Assembly: GCF_025567195.1 (NCBI RefSeq)
Contig: NZ_JAOQJF010000004.1
Span: 87,679-151,678, forward strand
DNA from: Alitiscatomonas aceti
GTDB lineage: Bacteria > Bacillota > Clostridia > Lachnospirales > Lachnospiraceae
Reading direction: 5' to 3'
Length of the DNA: 64,000 nt
A program made the translations under genes and the position numbers. The notes under the pieces are model-generated. The model saw nothing but the letters and a program-made list of their open reading frames with translations, was not told the origin of the DNA and did no database searches. Position 1 is the stretch's first letter. Each line of letters opens with the position of its first letter. Positions 17,448 to 26,500 of this stretch are shown here, in pieces.

Positions 17448-17674
17448 GGAGACAAAGTAAAAGTGAGAAATACATTTGTAGATATTATGTGAGGTGTAGC
17501 AATGCTACAGGAGCAATATGCCAATCTGATTCAGAAGTATTTAAAGGTATTTGCTTACTTTAGGGAATTGTGCTTTATTTGCATGTTTTTGTGCTGTAGT
17601 AATTGAATTGCTGAATCATAATTTAATTCATAAGAAAGCCTTAAGTATAAGTTGAAAGACAAAGGAGAAATCAT
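17448..17674 (+). other. A/T-rich spacer between two cassette genes
   Basis: This 227-base spacer is unusually long for a cassette where other gaps are under 40 bases. It contains one weak 34-codon frame (17502-17606) with GAGGTG upstream and a hydrophobic Cys-rich end; I recognise nothing in it. It may be the scar of a deleted gene. Confidence 0.4.
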
Positions 17675-18997
17675 ATGCATCCAAGAGTGATGATTGTAGG
17701 AACCGTACCATATAATACAAAATCGACGTCACGCGCTTTTGATGCGTATTTCCATTACTGGGAGAAAGAAAATCTTGCACAGATTTTCTCTAACACGAAG
17801 AAGCCGTGTAAAGGTCACTGTAAAACGCTTTTTCAGATAACAGATTATCGAGTTTTGCAATGCTGGCTTAGAAAAAAAATAGATACTGGGGTAATTTTCC
17901 ACTATGATGACCTTGATACTGAGTGGAAGGATAGTGACCTAGAACTTGGTGATTCGAAGGTAGAGGCTGCTTATAAATTGGGTAGAAAGCACACGCCTCT
18001 TACCCATTTACTCAGAGGGGTTCTTTGGAAAAAGCATTTCTGGTGTACAGAAAGGTTGAATAAGTGGCTGGATGCGTTCAAACCTGAATGTGTCTTTCTG
18101 GCGTTTTCGGATGATTATTTTATTCCACAAATCGCCATGTATGTTGCAAAGCGATATAATGTACCGATTGTTTCATGTATTGGAGATGATTATTATTTCA
18201 ATGTCGAGAAAACGTTGAGTCCAGTATATCATCTATACAAATCAACTTATAAAAAATTAATTGATAAGATTCTAACATGGCCGGGAAGTGCGATTTATAT
18301 CAGCGACAAAATTCGCGACAAATATAATTCGGAATTTGAACTTGGCGGTGAAACGGTGTATTTGACATCAACAGTTAGAAGAAAGCAATTCAGCGCGATA
18401 AATTGTGAATGTCCTGTCATTACTTACTTCGGAAATATCAGAATGGGAAGAAATAATTCTTTAAATGATATTGGATATGCGTTAGGTAAGATTAATCCGC
18501 AGTATATGTTGGAAGTCTATTCCAATGAGAAAGATGAGCAGATTTACCAGGTATTCAAGGATAATCCAAATGTGAAGTATATGGGCTCTGTCCCTTATAC
18601 ACAGGTTCAGAAGCGTATGAGTCAAAGCGATATAACAGTCATCGTTGAGGGGTTTGAGGAAAAGGATATTAACCTTTCACGTTATTCACTTTCTACTAAA
18701 GCCGCAGATGCACTAGCTAGTGGATCAAGTATACTGACTTATGGTTCCATGGAAAGCGGTATTATAGAATATATGCAGACAACAGGTGCATCCATGGTAT
18801 GTACGGAAAGAAATAGGCTTATAGAATGTATCAAGATATTGATGGCAGATCAGAAATTACAAAAGCAGTATTATGAACAGGCAATTGTAATGACGAAAAA
18901 AAATCATAATTTGGAAGCAAGCTGTACGATATCGGAACAGGTTATCTTAGGAGCAATTAATAAAATGAAATGCAAAAATGATATGAGGAAAAAATGA
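17675..18997 (+). CDS. GT-B fold glycosyltransferase (family 4-like)
   Basis: Predicted 440-residue glycosyltransferase. A Rossmann-like N-terminal half (MIVGTVPYNTKSTSRA start) and a C-terminal half with ITYFGNIRMGRN, YMGSVPYTQVQKRM and the late RYSLSTKAADALASGSS motif resemble GT4 enzymes, although the usual EPFG pattern is missing. AAGGAGA precedes ATG 17675. It is followed after one base by the next gene. The donor sugar is unknown. Confidence 0.75.
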   Translation: MHPRVMIVGTVPYNTKSTSRAFDAYFHYWEKENLAQIFSNTKKPCKGHCKTLFQITDYRVLQCWLRKKIDTGVIFHYDDLDTEWKDSDLELGDSKVEAAYKLGRKHTPLTHLLRGVLWKKHFWCTERLNKWLDAFKPECVFLAFSDDYFIPQIAMYVAKRYNVPIVSCIGDDYYFNVEKTLSPVYHLYKSTYKKLIDKILTWPGSAIYISDKIRDKYNSEFELGGETVYLTSTVRRKQFSAINCECPVITYFGNIRMGRNNSLNDIGYALGKINPQYMLEVYSNEKDEQIYQVFKDNPNVKYMGSVPYTQVQKRMSQSDITVIVEGFEEKDINLSRYSLSTKAADALASGSSILTYGSMESGIIEYMQTTGASMVCTERNRLIECIKILMADQKLQKQYYEQAIVMTKKNHNLEASCTISEQVILGAINKMKCKNDMRKK

Positions 18998-18998
18998 T

Positions 18999-19802
18999 AT
19001 GAAAAAAAATATGACGATGTTGATTCTGTCATGTGATAAATTTTCGGATTTATGGGATGGTCATATAAAATTATTGGAGAAGAACTGGCCAGATCGGGAT
19101 ATGGATACAATTATTGTGACAGATGCCCCCAGCCATAGAGATTATCCGGGCATCCAGATTCTTTCGGCTGGAACAGAATGCGAATGGTCAGATCGATTAG
19201 CTTTTGCTTTACAACAAGTAAAAACCGATTATGTGTTTATCACATTGGATGATTATTATCTAATTAAAAAGGTCTCCGATAAAGGTATTTTGGAATTGGT
19301 TACTATGATGGAGAGGGAAAGAATTGATTATATCAGACTTTTTTCTCGTCCTAAAAGAGCAACGGGTAAAGAGTTATACAACTATAAGGGAGTGTTTCAG
19401 ATCGATACATCGGTCGATTATAGCGTTAATTTATACTCGGGAATTTGGACAAAGAAATTTCTTGAAAGTACTGTACGTGTTCCTAAAAATGCATGGAAGT
19501 TTGAGGTAATACTTCACAAGCGTGCTATGGAGTACGGAGCAAAATGTGTTGTTAGCAATAGAGCAGATTTTCAGATTTTAGATGTGGTTCGTAAAGGAAA
19601 ATTACTCCATAAGTCTGCTGCATATTTCAAAAGACATCCGGACATTTATGATGGGGAACGCGAAGTAAATTCGTGGAGTTATGAAATCAGACTGGGGATT
19701 CAGACTATGGCTTCAAGACATTTACCAGGGATGTTGAAGACAAAGGTTAAAGCGTTTATGACAAAGAGAGGAAGGCGCTTTTATAGCGATGAAGTAGAAT
19801 AG
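18999..19802 (+). CDS. Glycosyltransferase-like protein (GT-A type)
   Basis: Predicted 267-residue protein, probably a GT-A glycosyltransferase. MLILSCDKFSDLW opens a Rossmann-like fold and VFITLDDYYLIKK near residue 88 looks like the DXD metal site. The conserved VNLYSGIWTKKFL follows. No signal peptide or membrane segment. Starts one base after the preceding stop, so the two are coupled. It might also be an acetyl- or phosphotransferase; sequence alone does not decide. Confidence 0.65.
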   Translation: MKKNMTMLILSCDKFSDLWDGHIKLLEKNWPDRDMDTIIVTDAPSHRDYPGIQILSAGTECEWSDRLAFALQQVKTDYVFITLDDYYLIKKVSDKGILELVTMMERERIDYIRLFSRPKRATGKELYNYKGVFQIDTSVDYSVNLYSGIWTKKFLESTVRVPKNAWKFEVILHKRAMEYGAKCVVSNRADFQILDVVRKGKLLHKSAAYFKRHPDIYDGEREVNSWSYEIRLGIQTMASRHLPGMLKTKVKAFMTKRGRRFYSDEVE

Positions 19803-19842
19803 CTGGTTAAGGGCATGAGAATTATAACGAGGATTCAGAAAA

Positions 19843-20982
19843 ATGTATATATATTTATTGTTGGTTTCAGTCGTTCTTTTAGTGCCATTTGTATGCGCCA
19901 TAATAGAAGACAGGGAAAAAAGAAATACAGCGATTTTATTTTTTTCACTTGCCTTTGTTTTTTTAGTCATGGCTCTAAAAGCCCCTACTGTGGGAAGGGA
20001 TATACCCGGGTACAAAAGAATATATGAAATAATGCAGTTTCAGCCATGGGATGATTTCAATATTTCATGGATGGAGTGGGGGTATGAACTATTGATGATG
20101 GTTTTTACTCATATTTTTCATGCACCATTCCAGGTATTTATGATATGCATATATGGTTATGTGTTTTTTTCATATTATGTATTTTTTAAGAGATATTCTA
20201 TGGATTATACTACCTCAGTCATTCTGTATATTTGTTTTACCTTTTTCACGTTTGATGCTTCAGCGGTTAGAACAATGATGGGCGTTGCAACTTGCCTGTT
20301 TGCGGTCCCAATGGCAGAAAGAAAAGGAAAGGGAAATACAGTATATTTTATTATAATTACATTAATAGCCGCTCAGATTCACAAGTCAGCCTATATATTC
20401 TTTGTCGTATATTTTGTTATTAAAATGAGATTTAATATTTATACATCTATATTGTATGTGGGAATACCTATTGGGGTCATGTTTTTTAAAAGCAATATAT
20501 ATATGTATATTAATATGTTTTTTAAAACTGTCCAGGAGTCAAGCACTTCAATTGGAGGAAACCTACTCATCTACATAGTTAATATGTTTATTACATTAGT
20601 AATCTGGATTATTTATCAAAAAGAAGAACGAGATTTATATCAATATAAAGCTCGAGCAGGTGCGCATAATGAGCTTAAAAATACCATATACAGAGATACA
20701 GATACCTACTTTAATAATAGTGGATTAGCAACGCGATTAATATACATGGGAATTGTACTCCAGTTGTTTTCTTCAGGTACAGTTCTTTCTCGAATGGCAC
20801 AGTATGTACAGTTTTTTATTTTGATATTGTTACCCAACAATCTAAAAAGGTTAGATGTGAAATTTAGAACTATATTAAAAATAATAATCTACATAGGTGC
20901 GATTCTGTATTTCTATAGATACTCTTTGGCGGTTAATGCACTTGATATTGTACCATATAAATTTTTTTGGAGCGCATACTAA
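19843..20982 (+). CDS. wzy: Wzy-type polysaccharide polymerase (EpsG family)
   Basis: Predicted 379-residue integral membrane protein with about 10 hydrophobic segments. The EpsG-family signature is present: KAPTVGRDIPGYKRIYE followed by WMEWGYELL, the periplasmic-side region thought to act in polymerising lipid-linked repeats. A hydrophilic insertion near residues 265-295 (Arg/Ala/Asn-rich) is a likely cytoplasmic loop. Its stop directly abuts the ATG of wzx. Such genes vary most between strains. Confidence 0.8.
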   Translation: MYIYLLLVSVVLLVPFVCAIIEDREKRNTAILFFSLAFVFLVMALKAPTVGRDIPGYKRIYEIMQFQPWDDFNISWMEWGYELLMMVFTHIFHAPFQVFMICIYGYVFFSYYVFFKRYSMDYTTSVILYICFTFFTFDASAVRTMMGVATCLFAVPMAERKGKGNTVYFIIITLIAAQIHKSAYIFFVVYFVIKMRFNIYTSILYVGIPIGVMFFKSNIYMYINMFFKTVQESSTSIGGNLLIYIVNMFITLVIWIIYQKEERDLYQYKARAGAHNELKNTIYRDTDTYFNNSGLATRLIYMGIVLQLFSSGTVLSRMAQYVQFFILILLPNNLKRLDVKFRTILKIIIYIGAILYFYRYSLAVNALDIVPYKFFWSAY

Positions 20983-22278
20983 ATGATAATAAAAGTAAAA
21001 GATAAATTGTTTTCAAACAGACTATCCAAGAATGTATACTGGATTTTTTTGGGGAATATACTACATGCAATTTTAGCATTTCTGTTAAATATTTTTGTTG
21101 CAAGAATGCTTACACTTAATGATAACGGATTACTCACATATGCCAGTTCCTGGGTTGCTTTTTTTTCATCTGTGGGGACGCTTGGATTCAATGGGATAAT
21201 AAGTAGAGAATTTTCAAAAAATGAGAGCAAGTTTAATGAATATATCTGGTCTTGTACATGGCTTCGGGTCCTTTTTGCATTAGGTGCAATTGTTACTTTA
21301 CAAGCTATTGTTAGGATATCAGCACCGGAAGAACAAGTGCTTCACTTGATTGTTCTGTGCCAATCTTTAACAATATTGTTTGGTTCAATGGATCTATTTG
21401 TGTACTGGTATAGATATAAAAATAAGGCTGCAATAACAGCTCAGTATCGAATTTGTTCATTTTTGCTTGCGGCTGTTTGGCGTATTTTAGCTATTGGAGT
21501 ATTCCATAACCTTATTTTTTATGCGATTGGTGTTTCAATAGAAACTTTATTATTTGTTTTTTTTCTCTATAGATTTTATAGACAAAATTATACGAGAAAA
21601 ATTCAAATAAAAAGCAAAACAATGATACGTATGATAAAAATGTCATATCCATTTGTTTTTTCTGCGATTTTATCCACTATTTATGGGCAGGCAGATAAAA
21701 TTATGTTAAAAAATATGATGGATAATAATGCTGTCGCACTGTATAATGCATCAACTACGCTGGCTGGATTAGTGGTTATAGTACCAACTACGCTGATTGA
21801 GGGCTTCAGACCAGATATTATGGATGCAAAATGTCATAACGAATTGTTATATCAGAGGAGACTTCGTCAATTATACGCGCTTGTATTCTGGACATGTATG
21901 GTATATGGAGTGTTTATTACTGTTTTTGCAAAACAGATAATCTTATTACTGTATGGAAAAAAATATTTAGGATCGGCTGATTCACTGGCTTTAATTGTAT
22001 GGTATACGTCTTTTTCATATTTTGGTGCGATTAATAATGTTTATATGGTAGCAGAAAATAAACAAAAATGGGTTCAGTTTATAACCTTGGGTGGAGCATT
22101 GGCTAATGTTGCTTTGAATTATTTTTTGATCCCTGTTCTCGGAATTGTTGGTGCTGCATTATCATCTCTTCTTACGCAGATTTTTGCAAATTTTGTAATG
22201 ATGATGATTATACGGGATTTAAGGCAAGGATTCAGAATAATGATACAAGGAATAATACTTAAAGAGGTGAGGGAATAA
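20983..22278 (+). CDS. wzx: Wzx-type polysaccharide flippase
   Basis: Predicted 431-residue MOP-superfamily flippase with about 12 membrane helices; it moves the lipid-linked repeat unit across the membrane. N-terminus NVYWIFLGNILHAILAFLLN and the internal YGQADKIMLKNMMDN are typical of polysaccharide-biosynthesis Wzx proteins. It starts on the base after the wzy stop, with no separate SD visible beyond AAATGATAAT, suggesting coupled translation. Confidence 0.9.
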   Translation: MIIKVKDKLFSNRLSKNVYWIFLGNILHAILAFLLNIFVARMLTLNDNGLLTYASSWVAFFSSVGTLGFNGIISREFSKNESKFNEYIWSCTWLRVLFALGAIVTLQAIVRISAPEEQVLHLIVLCQSLTILFGSMDLFVYWYRYKNKAAITAQYRICSFLLAAVWRILAIGVFHNLIFYAIGVSIETLLFVFFLYRFYRQNYTRKIQIKSKTMIRMIKMSYPFVFSAILSTIYGQADKIMLKNMMDNNAVALYNASTTLAGLVVIVPTTLIEGFRPDIMDAKCHNELLYQRRLRQLYALVFWTCMVYGVFITVFAKQIILLLYGKKYLGSADSLALIVWYTSFSYFGAINNVYMVAENKQKWVQFITLGGALANVALNYFLIPVLGIVGAALSSLLTQIFANFVMMMIIRDLRQGFRIMIQGIILKEVRE

Positions 22279-22279
22279 T

Positions 22280-23563
22280 ATGGGAAAAATGAGAGTGTTA
22301 TGGGTTACAGCATCTCCGCTGGGTCCTGCGGCCAGAATCTTGAATATGCAGAATGCAGGTACAAGTGGAGGATGGATTCAAACGATATATGAAGAAATTA
22401 GCCGAGATGAAATAGAATTATCTTTCCTTTGCTTTTCAAAAAAAGTTAAAGAGGGCAGAGTTATACATAATACATCCGATGAAGGCGAAAATGCATACTG
22501 TTTGAATATGCCAGAAATGTCTTTTGGAATCAAACCTTCCCCAAAAATGTTACATCAGATATCTGATACAATTCAAGAAATTAAACCAGACATAATCCAG
22601 ATATGGGGTACAGAAACTGTAGCACAAAATGCGGTCGCCTCATGTGCCACAAATATAAAAAAAGTGGTATTCATTCAAGGTTTAATAGGGATACATGCTA
22701 GATATTACGGGGGTAGATTAGATGATTTGGGATTAAGAATGCCTCATACACCTAAGGAGTTTTTAGTACATGAAATCAAGAAAAGAAAATTTGTCAGCCA
22801 GGTTGAGTTTGAAAAAAAAGAGATACGGGAAGCGGGGAATGTTATCTTAGATAATGATTTCTCTGCTGCATATTCCAAATCAATTGATGAAGGAGTTGGG
22901 GTATTTGAATATAGGCTAAATCCGAATCGAGTTTTTGTGGAATATGAATGGTCATTGGAAAATTGTAAAAAGCATAGAATATTCACAGTTTTTGGAGGTG
23001 GACCGGATAAAGGACTACATCAGTTATTAAAGGCAGTAGGAATACTTAAAAGGATTTATCCGGATATCGAAGTGTTTATACCGGGAATATTCAATGCAGA
23101 TGAAAAAGGAAGGCTTAAGGAAGATAAATTTTTATCATCATATGAGCGCTTATTAAGGAGTTTGATTTCAGATCTAGAACTTTTCGATAATATATATTTT
23201 TGTGGAAGAATGAATCCAGATGGTATGGCAAAGCAAATTTCCAATAGCCATTGCTTTGTTAACCCGTCAATTATGGAGGTACATGCGGGAAGTTTAAGAG
23301 AAGCTATGTTGGTAGGAATTCCTTCTATATCAACATTTTGTGGTAGTGTTGGTGAATTCATGCAAGAAGGAGTCACAGGATATTTGTATAGATATGAGGA
23401 GCATGAGGTTTTGGCCTACAAACTTCGAAAGATTTTTGACGACGACGATATAGCACAAAAAATTGGACAGGCAGCCAGAAACAAAATGTTATCTTTTAGA
23501 AGAGAAAATCGAGATAGTGAACTTTTTAGTATTTATAAGAAAATTTTAGGAGAAGAAAAATAA
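22280..23563 (+). CDS. Family 4 glycosyltransferase
   Basis: Predicted 427-residue GT-B glycosyltransferase. The N-terminal half has GTSGGWIQTIYEE; the C-terminal half has FGGGPDKGLHQLLKAV, the phosphate-binding type motif, and the donor-site region HAGSLREAMLVGIPSI then GSVGEFMQEGVTGYLY. This is the clearest GT4 enzyme in the cassette. GTGAGGG precedes ATG 22280. Donor and linkage are unknown. Confidence 0.88.
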   Translation: MGKMRVLWVTASPLGPAARILNMQNAGTSGGWIQTIYEEISRDEIELSFLCFSKKVKEGRVIHNTSDEGENAYCLNMPEMSFGIKPSPKMLHQISDTIQEIKPDIIQIWGTETVAQNAVASCATNIKKVVFIQGLIGIHARYYGGRLDDLGLRMPHTPKEFLVHEIKKRKFVSQVEFEKKEIREAGNVILDNDFSAAYSKSIDEGVGVFEYRLNPNRVFVEYEWSLENCKKHRIFTVFGGGPDKGLHQLLKAVGILKRIYPDIEVFIPGIFNADEKGRLKEDKFLSSYERLLRSLISDLELFDNIYFCGRMNPDGMAKQISNSHCFVNPSIMEVHAGSLREAMLVGIPSISTFCGSVGEFMQEGVTGYLYRYEEHEVLAYKLRKIFDDDDIAQKIGQAARNKMLSFRRENRDSELFSIYKKILGEEK

Positions 23564-23576
23564 GGGGGAGTTTAAA

Positions 23577-24617
23577 ATGTTTCAGGGAAAAACATTGTTA
23601 ATTACAGGGGGTACTGGTTCTTTTGGAAATGCTGTTTTACAGAAGTTCATTAATACAGATATTAAAGAAATCAGAGTGTTATCCAGAGATGAAAAAAAAC
23701 AGGATGATATGAGACATAAATTTCAAGCAAGTATGCCTAATTCGGCGGGTAAAGTTAAATTTTTTATAGGTGATGTCCGCGATATTACTTCTGTAAAATA
23801 CGCTATGCATGGTGTGGATTATATTTTCCATGCGGCTGCTTTAAAACAGGTTCCATCATGTGAGTTTTTTCCGGTAGAAGCAGTTAAAACAAATGTATTA
23901 GGTACAGATAATGTGCTATCTGCTGCGATAGAAGAGGAAGTAAAGGCTATTATTTGCTTATCTACAGATAAGGCGGCATATCCAGTGAATGCAATGGGAA
24001 TTTCCAAGGCCCTTGAGGAAAGAGTCGCTGTTGCCAAGGCTAGAAATGTAGACTCATCTAAAACAAAAATATGCTGCACAAGATATGGAAATGTTATGTG
24101 TTCAAGGGGATCTGTTATCCCGCTGTGGATTGATCAGATTAAATCTGGTGGTCCAATAACAATTACAGATCCCAACATGACCCGGTTTATTATGTCACTG
24201 GAAGAGGCAGTGGATTTAGTAATATTTGCATATGAGTATGGAGTAAATGGAGATATTCTCGTGCAGAAAGCTCCTGCGTGTACAATCGAAGTACTTGCAA
24301 AGGCAGTAGTAGAATTATTTAATCCTAAAACAGAAATCCAGGTGATTGGTGTTCGCCATGGTGAAAAAATGTATGAAACTCTTTTGACTAATGAAGAATG
24401 CGCAAATGCAGTAGATCTAGGGGATTTTTATCGGGTTCCTTGCGATAACAGAGATTTAAATTATGATAAGTATTTTAGAATTGGAGATGTGACAAGGAAT
24501 CCGCTTTCAGAATTTAACAGCAATAATACAGAGCTTTTATCGGTGGAACAGGTAAAAGAGAAATTGCTGAAATTACAATATATTCAAGAAGAATTAAATG
24601 GAATTCATCATATCTAA
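23577..24617 (+). CDS. capE: CapE: UDP-GlcNAc inverting 4,6-dehydratase/5-epimerase
   Basis: Predicted 346-residue SDR enzyme for the first step of UDP-N-acetyl-L-fucosamine synthesis. The NAD(P) site is TGGTGSFGNA. The catalytic region reads TDKAAYPVNAMGISK: as in known CapE/FnlA, Met replaces the usual Tyr of the Tyr-x3-Lys motif. KMYETLLTNEE near the C-terminus is also typical. It still has A/T-rich codon use, while capF and capG, its pathway partners, are GC-rich, so this copy probably came with the imported cassette. AAGGGGGAG precedes ATG. Confidence 0.9.
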   Translation: MFQGKTLLITGGTGSFGNAVLQKFINTDIKEIRVLSRDEKKQDDMRHKFQASMPNSAGKVKFFIGDVRDITSVKYAMHGVDYIFHAAALKQVPSCEFFPVEAVKTNVLGTDNVLSAAIEEEVKAIICLSTDKAAYPVNAMGISKALEERVAVAKARNVDSSKTKICCTRYGNVMCSRGSVIPLWIDQIKSGGPITITDPNMTRFIMSLEEAVDLVIFAYEYGVNGDILVQKAPACTIEVLAKAVVELFNPKTEIQVIGVRHGEKMYETLLTNEECANAVDLGDFYRVPCDNRDLNYDKYFRIGDVTRNPLSEFNSNNTELLSVEQVKEKLLKLQYIQEELNGIHHI

Positions 24618-24636
24618 AAGTGAGAATACATGACAT

Positions 24637-25194
24637 ATGGGGAGACTCTTTATAGTTACAGTATTGATGATTGGATTGGTAAATTTCGTTCCAGAAGCAA
24701 AGCAAAGGATACAAACGTATACATACAAAAAAATTTTAAGTTATATATTGGTAATATATGCCTGCGGCTATCTGTATTTTACATTCTTATCTAGGGAAGC
24801 AAACTACCGGGGCGGAAAGAACCTGGTTCTGCTCCGGGCATTCCGTCAGACTTTTTTTGTGGATTTTGATCTGGTGAAAACCTTCCGTGAGCTTTTGACA
24901 GGCAGGTTGTCAAGAATTATAATGAAGATGGAAGCCCTGGAAGGGGTCTGGCTGAATGGACTGCTGTTTTTTCCATTGGGCTATCTGGTGCCAGAAATGG
25001 GAGCGCAGAGGGGACTAAATGCCAGGATCCTTCCAGTCCTTTTTCTGGGGATTTTCGTTTCAGCGTGGACGGAATGCCTTCAGTTTGCCACAGGGCTTGG
25101 ATATTTTGACGTGGACGATCTGATTTATAATACAGCCGGGTGCATGGCCGGGATATGGACATGGAGGCGGCAGAGAAAAAAAGGGGTTTTATAG
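24637..25194 (+). CDS. VanZ-like membrane protein
   Basis: Predicted 185-residue VanZ-family membrane protein with about four helices; C-terminal AWTECLQFATGLGYFDVDDLIYNTAG is the family signature (ExxQ and DxxDxxxN). VanZ relatives raise teicoplanin tolerance by an unclear mechanism and are frequent in polysaccharide loci. Base composition changes inside this gene: A/T-rich up to about 24,780, GC-rich afterwards. The gene therefore looks like the site of a recombination joint. Its two-base gap to capF indicates co-transcription. Confidence 0.8.
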   Translation: MGRLFIVTVLMIGLVNFVPEAKQRIQTYTYKKILSYILVIYACGYLYFTFLSREANYRGGKNLVLLRAFRQTFFVDFDLVKTFRELLTGRLSRIIMKMEALEGVWLNGLLFFPLGYLVPEMGAQRGLNARILPVLFLGIFVSAWTECLQFATGLGYFDVDDLIYNTAGCMAGIWTWRRQRKKGVL

Positions 25195-25195
25195 G

Positions 25196-26413
25196 ATGAA
25201 TATTTTAGTAACAGGTGCTGCTGGCTTTGTTGGAAAGAATCTGGTGGCTGCGCTTAAGAACCTTAAGGCCGGAACAGACCGGACGAGGCCGGAGTTGACG
25301 ATCAGAGAGATTTATGAATATGATGTGGATACAGATCCGGCGTTGCTGGACGGATATTGTGCGGGGGCGGATTTTGTGTTCAATCTGGCCGGGGTGAACC
25401 GCCCGAAGGACAATTCGGAGTTCATGGCCGGGAATTTTGGATTTGCAGATACGCTTCTGGGACTTTTAAGGAAGCATGGAAATACATGTCCAGTGATGCT
25501 GGCGTCTTCGATCCAGGCAACTCTCCTGGGAAGGTATGCCGGTTCCGATTATGGAAGGTCTAAGCTGGCAGGAGAGGAGCTGTTCTTCCAGTATGGGCAG
25601 GAGACGGGAGCCAGGGTCCTGGTGTACCGGTTTCCCAACCTCTTTGGGAAATGGTGCCGTCCCAATTATAACTCGGCTGTAGCCACATTCTGCAATAACA
25701 TCGCCAATGACCTTCCGATCCAGGTGAATGATCCGGCAGTGGAGCTGGAGCTGCTCTATATAGATGATCTGGTGGCAGAGCTTTTAGATGGTTTGGAAGG
25801 AAGAGAGCATCACTGTATATTTTCCGGTACAGAGGCCATTGCCCAGGCAGACGGGCGCTTCTGCTATGTTCCTGTGACCCATAAGGCGTCTCTGGGAGAG
25901 ATCGTAGAACTTCTGGAGAATTTCAAAAAGCAGCCGGAAACCTTAGTCATGCCCAAAATTCCGGAAGGTTCCTTTGCAAAGAAGCTGTATTCCACATATC
26001 TTTCTTATCTTCCTGAGAGAAAGGTACGGTTTGCCTTAAAGATGAATTGCGATGACCGGGGCAGCTTTACAGAACTTTTGAAAACAGCAGACTGCGGCCA
26101 GGTGTCGGTAAACATCAGTAAACCGGGAATTACAAAAGGCCAGCACTGGCATCACAGTAAATGGGAGTTTTTTATGGTGGTCGCCGGTCATGGACTGATC
26201 CAAGAACGGAAGGTGGGGCTGGATGAGAATGGAAATCCGTATCCAGTGATGAACTTTGAGGTTTCTGGTGATAAAATTGAAGCGGTTCATATGCTGCCTG
26301 GGTATACCCATAATATCATTAATTTGTCTGAAACAGAGAATCTTGTGACGGTCATGTGGGCCAACGAGGCCTTTGATCCAGGACATCCAGATACATTTTT
26401 TGAACCAGTATAG
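25196..26413 (+). CDS. capF: CapF: bifunctional UDP-sugar epimerase/reductase with cupin domain
   Basis: Predicted 405-residue enzyme for the second step of UDP-L-FucNAc synthesis. N-terminal SDR domain (NILVTGAAGFVGKNL; Tyr-x3-Lys in YGRSK near residue 120) does the NADPH reduction, and the C-terminal cupin (about 275-400; GQHWHHSKWEFFMVV supplies zinc ligands) does 3-epimerisation. This two-domain layout is specific to CapF/FnlB. GC-rich codon use, in contrast to capE upstream. The gene runs into capG with an 87-base gap. Confidence 0.92.
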   Translation: MNILVTGAAGFVGKNLVAALKNLKAGTDRTRPELTIREIYEYDVDTDPALLDGYCAGADFVFNLAGVNRPKDNSEFMAGNFGFADTLLGLLRKHGNTCPVMLASSIQATLLGRYAGSDYGRSKLAGEELFFQYGQETGARVLVYRFPNLFGKWCRPNYNSAVATFCNNIANDLPIQVNDPAVELELLYIDDLVAELLDGLEGREHHCIFSGTEAIAQADGRFCYVPVTHKASLGEIVELLENFKKQPETLVMPKIPEGSFAKKLYSTYLSYLPERKVRFALKMNCDDRGSFTELLKTADCGQVSVNISKPGITKGQHWHHSKWEFFMVVAGHGLIQERKVGLDENGNPYPVMNFEVSGDKIEAVHMLPGYTHNIINLSETENLVTVMWANEAFDPGHPDTFFEPV

Positions 26414-26500
26414 CGGGTATGGGTCTGTCAGATGGGGACAGGAATCAGCCCGTCTGTACAGCAGATCAGACTTGAATTTATGTGGAAAGAGGAAGAGAAT

